64,000 nucleotides of DNA from Usitatibacter palustris (GTDB taxonomy: Bacteria > Pseudomonadota > Gammaproteobacteria > Burkholderiales > Usitatibacteraceae). The translations under genes and the position numbers were made by a program. How positions within the stretch are numbered: position 1 is the stretch's first letter; every line of letters starts with the position of its first letter. The notes under the pieces were generated by a model. It saw nothing but the letters and a program-made list of their open reading frames with translations, was not told where the DNA came from and made no database searches. The stretch covers positions 2,666,001 through 2,730,000 of the forward strand of contig NZ_CP053073.1 of NCBI RefSeq assembly GCF_013003985.1, read 5' to 3'. This document shows, in pieces, positions 15,552 through 24,078 of the stretch.

Positions 15552-17053
15552 CGGCTCCGCTCGAGCGCACCGTGAATCCCCAGGAACTCGACCCGACGAC
15601 GGTCCGTCTGCTCCCCTACCCCTTCGCCAAGGCGAAGGGCGTGATCGCCGCGCGCGTCACCAATGGCGCGCTGGAAGTCTGGGTGCGCCCGTATCCGCAG
15701 GGCTCGACGCTTTCCGAAGTGCGCCGCATGGCCGGCAAGCCGCTCAAGGAAGTGCTGCTCACGCCCGAGGAGTTCGAGCACTGCCTGACGCTCGCCTACA
15801 CGCGCGAGCCCGGGGCGGCCGAGACGATCGTCGAGGACATGGGCGAGAACGTCGACCTCGCGAAGCTCACCGAACAGCTGCCTGAAGTCGCGGACCTCCT
15901 CGAAGCCGAGAACGACGCACCGATCATTCGCCTCATCAACGCGCTGCTCACGCAGGCGATGCGCGAAGGCGCTTCCGACATCCACCTCGAAATCTTCGAA
16001 TCACGAGCCCTTGTTCGCTTCCGCGTCGACGGCGCGCTGCGCGACGTGGTGGAACCCCGCCGCGGCCTGCACCCGGCGATGGTCTCGCGCATCAAGGTCA
16101 TGGCGTCGCTGGACATCGCCGAGAAGCGCCTGCCGCAGGACGGCCGCATCACGCTGCGCATCGCCGGCCGCCCGGTCGATGTCCGCGTCTCCACGATCCC
16201 CACGGCCAACGGCGAGCGCGTGGTGCTGCGCCTCCTCGACAAGCAGTCGGGCCGCCTCACGCTCGACGCGCTGGGCATGGATGCCGCGGCGCGCGCCGAG
16301 ATCGACGCGCTGATCGAGCAGCCGCACGGCATCGTGCTGGTCACCGGCCCCACGGGCTCGGGCAAGACCACGACGCTCTATGCCGCCCTCTCGCGCCTCG
16401 ATCGCAAGACCCGCAACATCATGACGGTCGAGGATCCGGTCGAATACGAGCTCGACGGCGTGGGCCAGACGCAGGTCAATCCGCGCATCGAGATGACGTT
16501 CGCCCGGGCGCTGCGCGCGATCCTGCGCCAGGACCCGGACGTGGTGATGATCGGCGAGATCCGCGACCTCGAGACCGCGCAGATCGCGGTGCAGGCTTCC
16601 CTCACCGGCCACCTGGTCCTCGCGACCCTCCACACGAACGACGCCCCGGGTGCGGTGACGCGCCTGATCGACATGGGCATCGAGCCGTACCTGCTCGCCT
16701 CCACGCTCAACGGCGTGCTGGCGCAGCGCCTCGTGCGCAAGCTCTGCCCCGCGTGCAAGACGCCGTCTCCCTCTCCCTTGGGAGAGGGTCGGGGTGAGGG
16801 TGACGAGCGCACCTATGCACCCGTGGGCTGCGCCGCGTGCAACTTCTCCGGCTACAAGGGCCGCACGGGCATCTACGAGTTGCTCACGGTCGATGACGAT
16901 CTTCGCCGCCTGATCCACGACACCGCCGCCGAGCGCGAGCTTCGCGACCACGCGGTGAAGCAGGGCCTGACGCGGCTTCGCGACGACGGGATGCGCTGGG
17001 TGCGTGAAGGCGCGACCTCGCTCGACGAGGTCCTGCGCGTCACCCGGGTGTAG
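15548..17053 (+). CDS. gspE: type II secretion system ATPase
   Basis: 501 aa cytoplasmic AAA-type secretion ATPase. N-terminal GspL-binding domain, then Walker A GPTGSGKT (residues 267-274), Asp box, Walker B-like DVVMIGEIRD (331-340) and His box (LATLHTNDA). The C-terminal zinc domain has the two pairs C400/C403 and C428/C431. Between them residues 407-418 (SPSPLGEGRGEG) are encoded by a common proteobacterial palindromic repeat, so the zinc-domain loop has been replaced or invaded. It powers pseudopilus assembly by GspF and GspG. Overlaps gspD by 4 bp; the following gene starts 4 bp after its stop. Confidence 0.96.
   Translation: MTAPLERTVNPQELDPTTVRLLPYPFAKAKGVIAARVTNGALEVWVRPYPQGSTLSEVRRMAGKPLKEVLLTPEEFEHCLTLAYTREPGAAETIVEDMGENVDLAKLTEQLPEVADLLEAENDAPIIRLINALLTQAMREGASDIHLEIFESRALVRFRVDGALRDVVEPRRGLHPAMVSRIKVMASLDIAEKRLPQDGRITLRIAGRPVDVRVSTIPTANGERVVLRLLDKQSGRLTLDALGMDAAARAEIDALIEQPHGIVLVTGPTGSGKTTTLYAALSRLDRKTRNIMTVEDPVEYELDGVGQTQVNPRIEMTFARALRAILRQDPDVVMIGEIRDLETAQIAVQASLTGHLVLATLHTNDAPGAVTRLIDMGIEPYLLASTLNGVLAQRLVRKLCPACKTPSPSPLGEGRGEGDERTYAPVGCAACNFSGYKGRTGIYELLTVDDDLRRLIHDTAAERELRDHAVKQGLTRLRDDGMRWVREGATSLDEVLRVTRV
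16766..16800. repeat. CCCTCTCCC-type palindromic repeat inside gspE
   Basis: A 9-bp perfect stem CCCTCTCCC (16769-16777) / GGGAGAGGG (16780-16788) with a TT loop, followed by TCGGGGTGAGGG. This matches a REP-like sequence dispersed in many proteobacterial genomes (general knowledge), normally intergenic. Here it is in frame in gspE and supplies residues 407-418. Confidence 0.8.
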
Positions 17054-17057
17054 CCCC

Positions 17058-17750
17058 GTGAAAGCGCGCGGGCTTCCCTTGCTCGCCCTGCTCGCGGTCC
17101 TTCCCGTGCAAGCGCTCTCGCCCGCCGCCACGGAACTGGTCGCCGTCGAGAAGAAGGCCGCCGACGCCGACTGCCGCGGAATGCTCGTCGGAATCGAATT
17201 CCTGATCGCCTCGATGGCGGGCGATGCCGCGCGCGAGGCCGACGCCCGCCGCCGATCGATGGCCCCGGATCCCGAGGCGGTCGCGCTCCGAAAACGCCGC
17301 GCGGAGCTGCTCAACGACGTGAGCAAGATTCCGAAGGAAGACGTGGACGCCGTCATGTCCCACCGCGAAACGACCAAGGAAGCGTGCCCGTGGCAGCGCG
17401 TGCACCAGGGCGTGCCGAAAACGCTTCGCCCGGCTCCTTCCGCCGACCAGGCCCGCCAGATGGCAATGCGCTACGTTCCCCTCGTCCTCGCGCGCGGGCG
17501 CGCTTGCGAGGCGCTCGATGCCAAGCGCAAGGGCGAGATCGATCGCGCCTGGGCCGCCAGCCGCTTCTCGAAGCTCGCCCTTCCGGAGATGCAGGCGCAA
17601 GCGCGCGAGGCCCTCGCGTGGATGCGCTATGACCTCGCGATCAAGCCCGATTCGAAGTACGCGAAGCCGGAGGCGGCGGCGTCCTACTGCACCGGTGCCG
17701 AGGACCTGAAGCGCCTCGAGGCCGCCATGCCGGCCGGATTCCTGAAGTAG
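17058..17750 (+). CDS. secreted protein of unknown function embedded in the gsp operon
   Basis: 230 aa starting at GTG 17058, 4 bp after the gspE stop. A signal peptide (KARGLPLLALLAVLPVQALS) is followed by a mostly helical, Lys/Arg/Ala-rich mature part with four cysteines (DADCRGM, KEACPWQ, GRACEAL, SYCTGA), suggesting two disulfides in the periplasm. No named family recognised. The first Cys follows the signal by about 20 residues, so it is not a lipobox. Position between gspE and gspF is not part of the canonical gsp order; it could be a secretion accessory or a passenger gene. It ends 4 bp before gspF. An upstream ATG at 17004 is less likely because it lacks a signal-like start. Confidence 0.75.
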   Translation: MKARGLPLLALLAVLPVQALSPAATELVAVEKKAADADCRGMLVGIEFLIASMAGDAAREADARRRSMAPDPEAVALRKRRAELLNDVSKIPKEDVDAVMSHRETTKEACPWQRVHQGVPKTLRPAPSADQARQMAMRYVPLVLARGRACEALDAKRKGEIDRAWAASRFSKLALPEMQAQAREALAWMRYDLAIKPDSKYAKPEAAASYCTGAEDLKRLEAAMPAGFLK

Positions 17751-17754
17751 CGCC

Positions 17755-18969
17755 ATGCCCGGCTTCCGCTACCAGGCCTACAACGTCGAGGGAAAGCTCC
17801 ACAAGGGCGTCCTCGAAGCCGATAGCGCTCGCCAGGCGCGCGCGCAGCTTCGCGACCAGGGACTCACGCCGTATCGCGTCGAAGTCATCGCCGCGAACGA
17901 TCCGGCCGGTGGCAGCCGTTTCCGCGCGGTCTCGCTTTCCTCGACCGAGCTCACGCAGCTCACGCGGCAGCTCGCCTCGCTGCTCGAAGCGAGCCTCACC
18001 GTCGAGCAGGCTTTCAACGCGTTGATCGAGCAGGCCGAGAACGAACGCATGCGCCAGGTGCTCGCGGCGCTGCGCGGCGAAGTGCTCGCCGGCAACACGA
18101 TCGCCAAGGCACTCGCCAATTTTCCCGGCGTTTTCCCCGAGCTCTACCGCACGCTGGTCGCCGCGGGCGAGACATCCGGGCAACTGCCGCGCGTGCTCCT
18201 GCGCCTCGCCGATTACCTCGAAGACCGCCAGCAGATGCGCAGCAAGCTCGCGCTGGCACTGGTCTATCCGGCGATCGTGTTCGTGGTCGCGCTCGGCGTG
18301 GTCGGCGCACTCCTCGTTTACGTCGTGCCGCAGGTCGTGACGGTCTTCCAGCATGCGCACCAGCAGTTGCCGATCCTCACGCGCGTGCTGATCGGCTTCT
18401 CGAGCTTCCTCTCCGCGACCTGGATGCTGTGGGTTGCGCTCGTCGTCGCCGGCGGCATCGGATTGAAGGTAGCGCTCGACCGGCCGGCTCCACGGGCCGC
18501 CGTGCATCGCTTCGCCTGGCGCCTGCCCGTCATCGGCCGGCTGCTGCGCTCGCTCGACAGCGCGCGCCTCGCCGCAACCCTCTCGATCCTCGTCGGCAGC
18601 CGCGTGCCCATCCTGCAGGCGCTGGAAGCCGGCACGGGCGTGATGACGCTCACACCGATGCGCGAAGCGCTCGCCACCGCCGCACGCGGCGTGCGCGAAG
18701 GCATGCCGCTCTCGCGCGCGCTCGGCGCGACTCAAGCCTTCCCGCCGGTGATGGTGCATCTCATCGCGAGCGGCGAAGCGAGCGGCAAGCTCGACGAATC
18801 GCTCGAACGCGCCGCCCGCACGCAGCAGAACGACCTTGCGACCCGCCTCGCCGCCTTCGCCGCGATCTTCGAGCCGGCGATGATCCTGCTCATGGGCGCG
18901 ATCGTGCTCTTCATCGTGATGTCCATCCTGCTTCCCATCTTCCAGCTCAACCAGCTCATCGGAAAATGA
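17755..18969 (+). CDS. gspF: type II secretion system inner-membrane platform protein F
   Basis: 404 aa polytopic protein with the usual two T2SSF domains (about residues 70-190 and 270-395), three membrane spans (near 170-190, 220-240, 375-395) and conserved LTRQLASLLEASLTVEQA at the start of the first domain. GspF interacts with GspE and GspL and is thought to help extract pseudopilins. The N-terminal FRYQAYNVEGKLHKGVLEA is typical. Its stop overlaps the gspG start (ATGA). Confidence 0.96.
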   Translation: MPGFRYQAYNVEGKLHKGVLEADSARQARAQLRDQGLTPYRVEVIAANDPAGGSRFRAVSLSSTELTQLTRQLASLLEASLTVEQAFNALIEQAENERMRQVLAALRGEVLAGNTIAKALANFPGVFPELYRTLVAAGETSGQLPRVLLRLADYLEDRQQMRSKLALALVYPAIVFVVALGVVGALLVYVVPQVVTVFQHAHQQLPILTRVLIGFSSFLSATWMLWVALVVAGGIGLKVALDRPAPRAAVHRFAWRLPVIGRLLRSLDSARLAATLSILVGSRVPILQALEAGTGVMTLTPMREALATAARGVREGMPLSRALGATQAFPPVMVHLIASGEASGKLDESLERAARTQQNDLATRLAAFAAIFEPAMILLMGAIVLFIVMSILLPIFQLNQLIGK

Positions 18970-19385
18970 CGAGATCCCGCGGTTTCACGCTCATTGAAGT
19001 GCTCGTGGTGGTCGCGATCCTGGCGATTCTCGCCGCGATCGTCGTGCCCCGCGTGATGGACCGGCCCGACGAAGCCAAGCGCGTCGCCGCGAAGGCCGAC
19101 ATCGCCGCCATCGGCCAGGCGCTCAAGCTCTATCGCCTCGACAACGGCGCCTATCCGGGCACCGACCAGGGCCTGGTCGCGCTCGTGCAGAAGCCGACCT
19201 CGAATCCCGTGCCGCCCAACTGGAAGCAAGGCGGCTACCTCGAGCGCCTGCCCAAGGACCCGTGGGGCACCGACTACCAGTACCTGAATCCCGGCGTGCG
19301 CGGCGAGATCGACATCTTCAGTTTCGGCGCCGACCGCGCGCGCGGTGGCGAAGGCAACAACGCCGACATCGGCAGCTGGGAATAG
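18966..19385 (+). CDS. gspG: type II secretion major pseudopilin
   Basis: 139 aa. Leader MTRSRG is cleaved before FTLIE (Glu5 present), followed by the hydrophobic helix. The globular domain has the GspG signature LYRLDNGAYPGTDQGLVALVQKP and the Ca-loop region DIFSFGADRARGGEG near the C-terminus. It forms the pseudopilus shaft. The stop codon TAG (19383-19385) is also the first three bases of a 21-bp palindrome that starts the repeat pair described next. Confidence 0.97.
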   Translation: MTRSRGFTLIEVLVVVAILAILAAIVVPRVMDRPDEAKRVAAKADIAAIGQALKLYRLDNGAYPGTDQGLVALVQKPTSNPVPPNWKQGGYLERLPKDPWGTDYQYLNPGVRGEIDIFSFGADRARGGEGNNADIGSWE

Positions 19386-19468
19386 AGGGGTCAGACCCCT
19401 CTACTTTCACGCGCAACCCATGAACCTCGCACCCCGCCCGACGAAAGTAGAGTGGTCTGACCCCTCTA
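19383..19468. repeat. inverted REP-type pair overlapping the gspG stop and the gspH leader
   Basis: Left palindrome 19383-19403 (TAGAGGGGTC-A-GACCCCTCTA, perfect) and right palindrome 19448-19468 (one mismatch). With the flanking CTTTC and GAAAG they form 26-bp inverted repeats (19383-19408 and 19443-19468) with one mismatch. The gspG stop is the first codon of the left copy. The gspH ATG (19420) is in the spacer and codons 8-17 are in the right copy. Confidence 0.92.
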
Positions 19469-19923
19469 TTTCCGGGTTCACGCTCCTCGAAGTGCTCGTG
19501 GTCGTGGCCATCGCCGGCGCCGTGGTCGCACTCGCGGCCGTGAATCTCTTCCCGAGCGACGAGGAAATCGCGCGCCGCGAGGCGGGCCTGCTCGCGATGT
19601 CGATCGAAGGCGCGCGCGACGACGCATGGTTCGGCGGGCGTCCGGTCGCGATCTCCGTCGAGGATTCCCGCTTCAAGTCCTGGCGCCTGCAGGCGGATCG
19701 CCGCTGGGAATCCGATATCACGCGCGAACGTGGGCTGGGCGAGGGGCTTGCCGTCACGTCGCTCGCGGTCGACGGCCAGCCGCTCGCGGCGAACGATCGC
19801 ATCGTGTTCCTGCCCGATGGATTCGGTGTCCCCTTCCGCATGACCGTCGCCGTGCGCGGCATCGAGCGCGCGATCGAAGGCGATGCCGCCGGCGCCGTGC
19901 GCCTGGTCGAGGCGCGCAAGTGA
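19420..19923 (+). CDS. gspH: type II secretion minor pseudopilin H with repeat-derived leader
   Basis: 167 aa. The prepilin site is G19-F20 in SISG-FTLLEVLVVVAIAG, with Glu5 of the mature protein present. The leader would be 19 residues, long for a type II pseudopilin (usually about 6-8), because codons 8-17 come from the right arm of a REP-type pair. ATG 19420 is the only ATG between the gspG stop and the cleavage site. An upstream in-frame ATG lies inside gspG and would make the leader longer still. The rest of the protein is normal for GspH. Followed directly by gspI. Confidence 0.88.
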   Translation: MNLAPRPTKVEWSDPSISGFTLLEVLVVVAIAGAVVALAAVNLFPSDEEIARREAGLLAMSIEGARDDAWFGGRPVAISVEDSRFKSWRLQADRRWESDITRERGLGEGLAVTSLAVDGQPLAANDRIVFLPDGFGVPFRMTVAVRGIERAIEGDAAGAVRLVEARK

Positions 19924-20273
19924 AGGGCTTCACGCTCATCGAGATCCTGGTCGCGTTGGCGATCCTCGCCGTGGCGCTCGCGGCCACGACGCGCGCCACC
20001 GGAGTCGCCACCGACGGCGCGCTCGAAACGCGCCATCGGCTGCTCGCGACATGGGCCGCGGAGAACCGCATCGCGGAGATCCGCGCGCGCCGTCTGTTTC
20101 CCTCGCCCGCGACCACGCAATCCACCGCCGAGCAAGGCGGCCTCGCGCTCGTGGTCGAGGAAGTCGTCAGCGATACCGCGAATCCCACCATGCGGCGTGT
20201 CGATGTTTCCGTCGCCGATGCGAAGGATCCGCGGCGCGTGCTCACCAAGTTGACGGCCTATGTCACGCAATAG
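19920..20273 (+). CDS. gspI: type II secretion minor pseudopilin I
   Basis: 117 aa starting at GTG 19920, overlapping the gspH stop. The leader is only three residues (MKG), cut before FTLIEILVALAILAVALAA. The body has the GspI pattern RHRLLATWAAENRIAEIRA. With GspJ and GspK it forms the pseudopilus tip complex. It overlaps gspJ by 14 bp. Confidence 0.93.
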   Translation: MKGFTLIEILVALAILAVALAATTRATGVATDGALETRHRLLATWAAENRIAEIRARRLFPSPATTQSTAEQGGLALVVEEVVSDTANPTMRRVDVSVADAKDPRRVLTKLTAYVTQ

Positions 20274-20865
20274 GGGCTTCACGCTCATCGAGCTGCTGGT
20301 CGCGCTGGCGCTCTTCGCGCTGATCTCCGCATTCGCCTATCGCGGCCTCAACGCGCTGCTCGAGAGCCGCGAGGCGCTCGCGAAGGGATCGCGCAAGTGG
20401 CGCGACGTGGCGCTCTTCGTGGGCCGCTTCGAGCGTGACCTCGATGCCGCGCTCAACCGCCGTGCGATGAGCGCCTCGGGCAGCCCCGGCGCACCGGTGT
20501 CTTCCGCGGTCGATGCGGGAACGATCGTCAACCCCGGGCTCGCGCTGACGCGCTCGGGCGCCGCGCTCAATGAGAACGCGCTTGCCGCGCCTCAACGCAT
20601 CGCCTATCGCATCGTCGATGGCCGCATCCAGCGCCTCGCCTGGCCCGCGGTCGATGCGGCGCCGCGCTCGGAACCTCTCGCGGTCGAAATCCTCGCCGGC
20701 GTAAAGTCCCTGGCCTTCCGCTTCCTCGATCCGCGCGGCGAATGGCGCACGACCTGGGGCCTGCCCGGCAGCGCCGATACCATGCCCGCGGCGGTGGAGA
20801 TGACGCTCGAGCTCGCGAGCGGCGAGCGCATCGTGCGCCTCGTCGACCTGCAGAGGGTCTCGTGA
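20260..20865 (+). CDS. gspJ: type II secretion minor pseudopilin J
   Basis: 201 aa. Leader MSRNRG before FTLIELLVALALFALIS, then the GspJ signature YRGLNALLESREAL and WRDVALFVGRFERDLDAALNR. It is part of the pseudopilus tip with GspI and GspK. The ATG at 20260 lies within gspI, a 14-bp overlap, and its stop overlaps the gspK start (GTGA). Confidence 0.94.
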   Translation: MSRNRGFTLIELLVALALFALISAFAYRGLNALLESREALAKGSRKWRDVALFVGRFERDLDAALNRRAMSASGSPGAPVSSAVDAGTIVNPGLALTRSGAALNENALAAPQRIAYRIVDGRIQRLAWPAVDAAPRSEPLAVEILAGVKSLAFRFLDPRGEWRTTWGLPGSADTMPAAVEMTLELASGERIVRLVDLQRVS

Positions 20866-21785
20866 AGAACCAGCGCGGCGTGGCCGCGGTGACGGCGCTG
20901 CTCATCGTCGCGATCGCGGCTTCGACGGCCACGTACATGCTCGCGCAGCAATCGGCGATGTTGAACCAGGCGTCGCTCGTCGCGAACCGCGCGCAGGCCG
21001 ACCTCTACGCGCGCGCGGGCCTCGACTGGGCACGTGGGGTGATCGCGCAGGACGCGAAGAGCGCTGGCAGCGTGGACAGCCTCGAGGAAGCGTGGGCGCA
21101 GCCGATCGCGGGACTGCCCGTGGAACGCGCCCTGGTCGCCGGACAGATCGTCGACGAGCAGGCGAAATTCAATCTCAACAACCTCGTGCGCGGCACGACG
21201 AAGAGCGACAACGACCTCGCGATCCTGCGGCGCCTGCTCGAATCGCTCGAGATTCCGCCGGACCTCGCCTTCGCGGTCCTCGACTGGATCGACCCCGACT
21301 CCGACCTCTCGGGCGTGGCTGGCGCGGAGGATGGCTTCTACCTCGCCCTCGCCCGCCCCTATCGCGCGGCCAACCAGCCGATGACGCAGGTCGAGGAGCT
21401 GCATCGCATCCGCGGTTTCACACCCGCATACGTCGCGAAGTTGAAGCCCTTCGTGACGGCACTGCCCGCGGTAACGACGGTCAACGTGAACACCGCGCCG
21501 ATCGAAGTGCTCGCGGCGATCCTTCCCGATCTGTCGCGCGCCCAGGTCGCCGCGCTGGTCGAATCGCGCCGCGGCAAGCCCATGCGCACCAAAGCCGAGA
21601 TCAGCGAGCGCGCGAAGAACGTGCCGGCCTCCACCGTGGCCAACGACCTCGACGTGAAGAGTGCGCATTTCCGCGCGCGTGTGCAGGTAGCCCAGGACGA
21701 CGTGCAGCTCGCCACCGAAGCGCTCCTGCGGCGCGAGCAGAACGCGGGAGTAACGGTCATCGTGTGGCGCCGGCCCCTCTACTGA
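20862..21785 (+). CDS. gspK: type II secretion minor pseudopilin K
   Basis: 307 aa starting at GTG 20862. Leader MKNQRG then VAAVTALLIVAIAAS; the missing Glu5 is normal for GspK, the tip protein. The large insertion domain is present, with the FNLNNLVRG and VLDWIDPDSD segments and a C-terminal VNVNTAPIEVLAAILPDLS helix-hairpin-helix-like stretch. It caps the pseudopilus and may regulate its length. Confidence 0.94.
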   Translation: MKNQRGVAAVTALLIVAIAASTATYMLAQQSAMLNQASLVANRAQADLYARAGLDWARGVIAQDAKSAGSVDSLEEAWAQPIAGLPVERALVAGQIVDEQAKFNLNNLVRGTTKSDNDLAILRRLLESLEIPPDLAFAVLDWIDPDSDLSGVAGAEDGFYLALARPYRAANQPMTQVEELHRIRGFTPAYVAKLKPFVTALPAVTTVNVNTAPIEVLAAILPDLSRAQVAALVESRRGKPMRTKAEISERAKNVPASTVANDLDVKSAHFRARVQVAQDDVQLATEALLRREQNAGVTVIVWRRPLY

Positions 21786-21789
21786 ACCC

Positions 21790-22878
21790 ATGAAGCTGCG
21801 CATCTTCGTTCCCGCGAGCGACAACCTGGCTCCCGACCGGGCTCTCGCCTGGCTGCTCTTCGATGCCAAGGGCGGCGTGCTGCGCGCGGGCGCCACACCC
21901 GCCGCCGAGATGCCCAAGGCCGAGGACGTGGAGCTCGTCCTGCCGGCCTCGCGCGTGCTGTTCGCGCGCCTGAAGCTTCCCAAGGTGAACGCCGCCACGA
22001 TCCGCGAGCTGCTTCCCTACGCGGTCGAGGACCGGCTGCTCGCCGAGCCCCACAACATCCACGCCGTGGCCGGTGGCCGCAGCGCGCAGGGCGAGACGAT
22101 CGTCGCCGTCGTCGATCGCGCCTGGCTCTCCGGCTTGCTGCAGGCGCTCGACCGTTCGGGCATCTCCCCGCGCCGCGCGAGCTGCGAAAGCGCGCTGCTC
22201 GCCGGCGGTGCGGGCGACTGGAACGTGGTGCTCGGACCCGATCACGGCTTTCTCGTCGATGACGACGGCGTGGCCGTCGCATTCGATCGCGGTACCGACC
22301 TGCCGCTTGCGATTCGTGTCGCGCTCGACGAAGCCTCCGCACGCAACGCCCGTCCCGCGCTCGTGCGCGTGCACACGCAGGATGGCGCACCGCTTCCCGA
22401 CCTCGCGCGCTGGAGCGAGCAGGCAGGCCTTCCCTTCGGCGCCGGCTCGCAGTGGGAGAAGCTCGCGACCATCGGCTTCCCGCGCGATGCGATCGACCTG
22501 TTGCAGGGCGGATTCGCCACGCGTGCCGGGCGCGCGCTGTCGTTCGCCGGCATTCCGCGCGCCGCGGTCGTCCTGGCGGCGGCCATCGCGGTCATCCACC
22601 TGGGCTTCACGGCCTGGGACACCTGGCGGCTCTCCTCGGAGCGCGAGCGCCTCGAGGCGAAGCGCGAAACGATTTTCCGCGCCGCGTTCCCGGAAGCGAA
22701 AGCCATCGTCGATCCCGACCTGCAGATGGCGCGCAACCTCGGCGACCTGCGCCGCTCGCGCGGCCTTTCCTCCGACGACGATTTCCTCGTGCAGGCCACG
22801 CGCGCCGCGCGGGAGTTCCCCGCGGGCACCGCCAAGGCGCTCACGTACGCGCAGGGACGCGTCGAGGTGCAGCGATGA
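21790..22878 (+). CDS. gspL: type II secretion inner-membrane protein L
   Basis: 362 aa. The cytoplasmic actin-like domain (residues 1-240) includes LVLPASRVLFARLKLPKV and LPYAVEDRLLAEP, typical of GspL. One span near 256-275 (AVVLAAAIAVIHLGFTAW) is followed by a periplasmic ferredoxin-like domain. It recruits GspE to the membrane and pairs with GspM. Its stop overlaps gspM (ATGA). Confidence 0.93.
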   Translation: MKLRIFVPASDNLAPDRALAWLLFDAKGGVLRAGATPAAEMPKAEDVELVLPASRVLFARLKLPKVNAATIRELLPYAVEDRLLAEPHNIHAVAGGRSAQGETIVAVVDRAWLSGLLQALDRSGISPRRASCESALLAGGAGDWNVVLGPDHGFLVDDDGVAVAFDRGTDLPLAIRVALDEASARNARPALVRVHTQDGAPLPDLARWSEQAGLPFGAGSQWEKLATIGFPRDAIDLLQGGFATRAGRALSFAGIPRAAVVLAAAIAVIHLGFTAWDTWRLSSERERLEAKRETIFRAAFPEAKAIVDPDLQMARNLGDLRRSRGLSSDDDFLVQATRAAREFPAGTAKALTYAQGRVEVQR

Positions 22879-23330
22879 ACCTGCGCGAACGCAAGGTCCT
22901 GCAGATCGGCGCGATCGCCGCCGCGATCCTGCTTTTCATCGCGTTCGCCTGGATTCCGATGGAACGCGCGCGCGCGCGCCTCGCGGCGGAACTGCCGCGC
23001 CTCGAAGCCTCCGTGCAATCGATGGAGCGCGCCGCCGCCGAAGTCCAGCGCCTGCGCGCGATGCCCGCGCCCAAGGGGCCGACCGTCGCGACCCCGCTCG
23101 CGAGCCTCGTCGCCTCGGGCGTGCTCACGCGCGATTTGCCCGGCGCCCAGGTCTCCCTCGCCGACGAGCGCCGCGTGCGCGTCAATGGCGGCGACCTCGC
23201 GTATGGCGCGCTGCTCGAGGCAATTGCGTCGGCGCAGGCCGCGCACGGATTGCGCGTGGAATCCGCGCGCATCGAAAAGCTGCCCGCCGCGGGCCGCGTC
23301 CGCGCCGAGCTCGTGCTCGCGAGGTCGTAG
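22875..23330 (+). CDS. gspM: type II secretion inner-membrane protein M
   Basis: 151 aa with an N-terminal span (about residues 9-28) after the basic MNLRERK, a short coiled coil, and a periplasmic ferredoxin-like domain ending VRAELVLARS. Typical GspM size. It partners GspL in the assembly platform. Confidence 0.9.
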   Translation: MNLRERKVLQIGAIAAAILLFIAFAWIPMERARARLAAELPRLEASVQSMERAAAEVQRLRAMPAPKGPTVATPLASLVASGVLTRDLPGAQVSLADERRVRVNGGDLAYGALLEAIASAQAAHGLRVESARIEKLPAAGRVRAELVLARS

Positions 23331-23331
23331 C

Positions 23332-24078
23332 GTGCGCGCCGCCGTCCTCCTGGGCGTCTTCGCCTACTTCGCCTTCCTGGTCGCCAGCGCGCCCGCCTCC
23401 CTGCTCGTGCCGCGCGTGCGCGCCGCCTCGAACGGTGCGGTCGAGCTCACCGACACGAAGGGCACGATCTGGAGCGCCAGTGCGCGCGCGCTGGTCACGC
23501 CGCGACAGACCGCTCCCATCACGCTCGACCGCGTCGCATGGAACTGGCGTCCGGCGCGATTGATCGCCGGTGAAATGGCTTTCGCCGTCGAGCTCGTGGC
23601 CAACGGCGTCGACGCGACTTTCGACGTGGCTCGCGGCGTGTCGACCGTGGAATTTCGCGACGTGGCCGCGCGCGGCGATGTCGCGCGCCTCTCGGCGTGG
23701 GTCCCCTTCGTGCGCACATGGCAGCCCGCGGGGTCGCTCCTGCTCGAGGCGCCGCGCCTCGCATGGGATGGATCGATGCTTGCCGGCAACCTCTCGCTCG
23801 AATGGCGGGGCGCCACGACCGCGCTCTCCACCGTGAAGCCACTCGGTTCGTACCGGGCGGAAGCGCGCGCCGAAGGCGGTCCCGCGAAGCTTTCGGTGAC
23901 GACGCTCGAGGGACCGCTGCGCATCGCGGGCCAGGGAACGCTGGCACTTCCCTCGAAGGCGACCTTCACGGGCGAAGCGCGCGCGCAATCGGAAGCCGCC
24001 GCACTCGCACCCCTGCTGGACCTCATGGGTCCGAAGCGCGCGGATGGCGCGCACGCGATCGACTGGCAAGCGCGCTGA
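23332..24078 (+). CDS. gspN: type II secretion protein N
   Basis: 248 aa starting at GTG 23332, one base after the gspM stop. N-terminal hydrophobic segment (AAVLLGVFAYFAFLVASAP) and then a beta-rich periplasmic domain with VELTDTKGTIWSASARAL near residue 38, as in GspN. The protein is optional in many systems. Last canonical gene of the cluster; no prepilin peptidase gspO is present in the window. It overlaps the next start by one base (TGATG). Confidence 0.85.
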   Translation: MRAAVLLGVFAYFAFLVASAPASLLVPRVRAASNGAVELTDTKGTIWSASARALVTPRQTAPITLDRVAWNWRPARLIAGEMAFAVELVANGVDATFDVARGVSTVEFRDVAARGDVARLSAWVPFVRTWQPAGSLLLEAPRLAWDGSMLAGNLSLEWRGATTALSTVKPLGSYRAEARAEGGPAKLSVTTLEGPLRIAGQGTLALPSKATFTGEARAQSEAAALAPLLDLMGPKRADGAHAIDWQAR

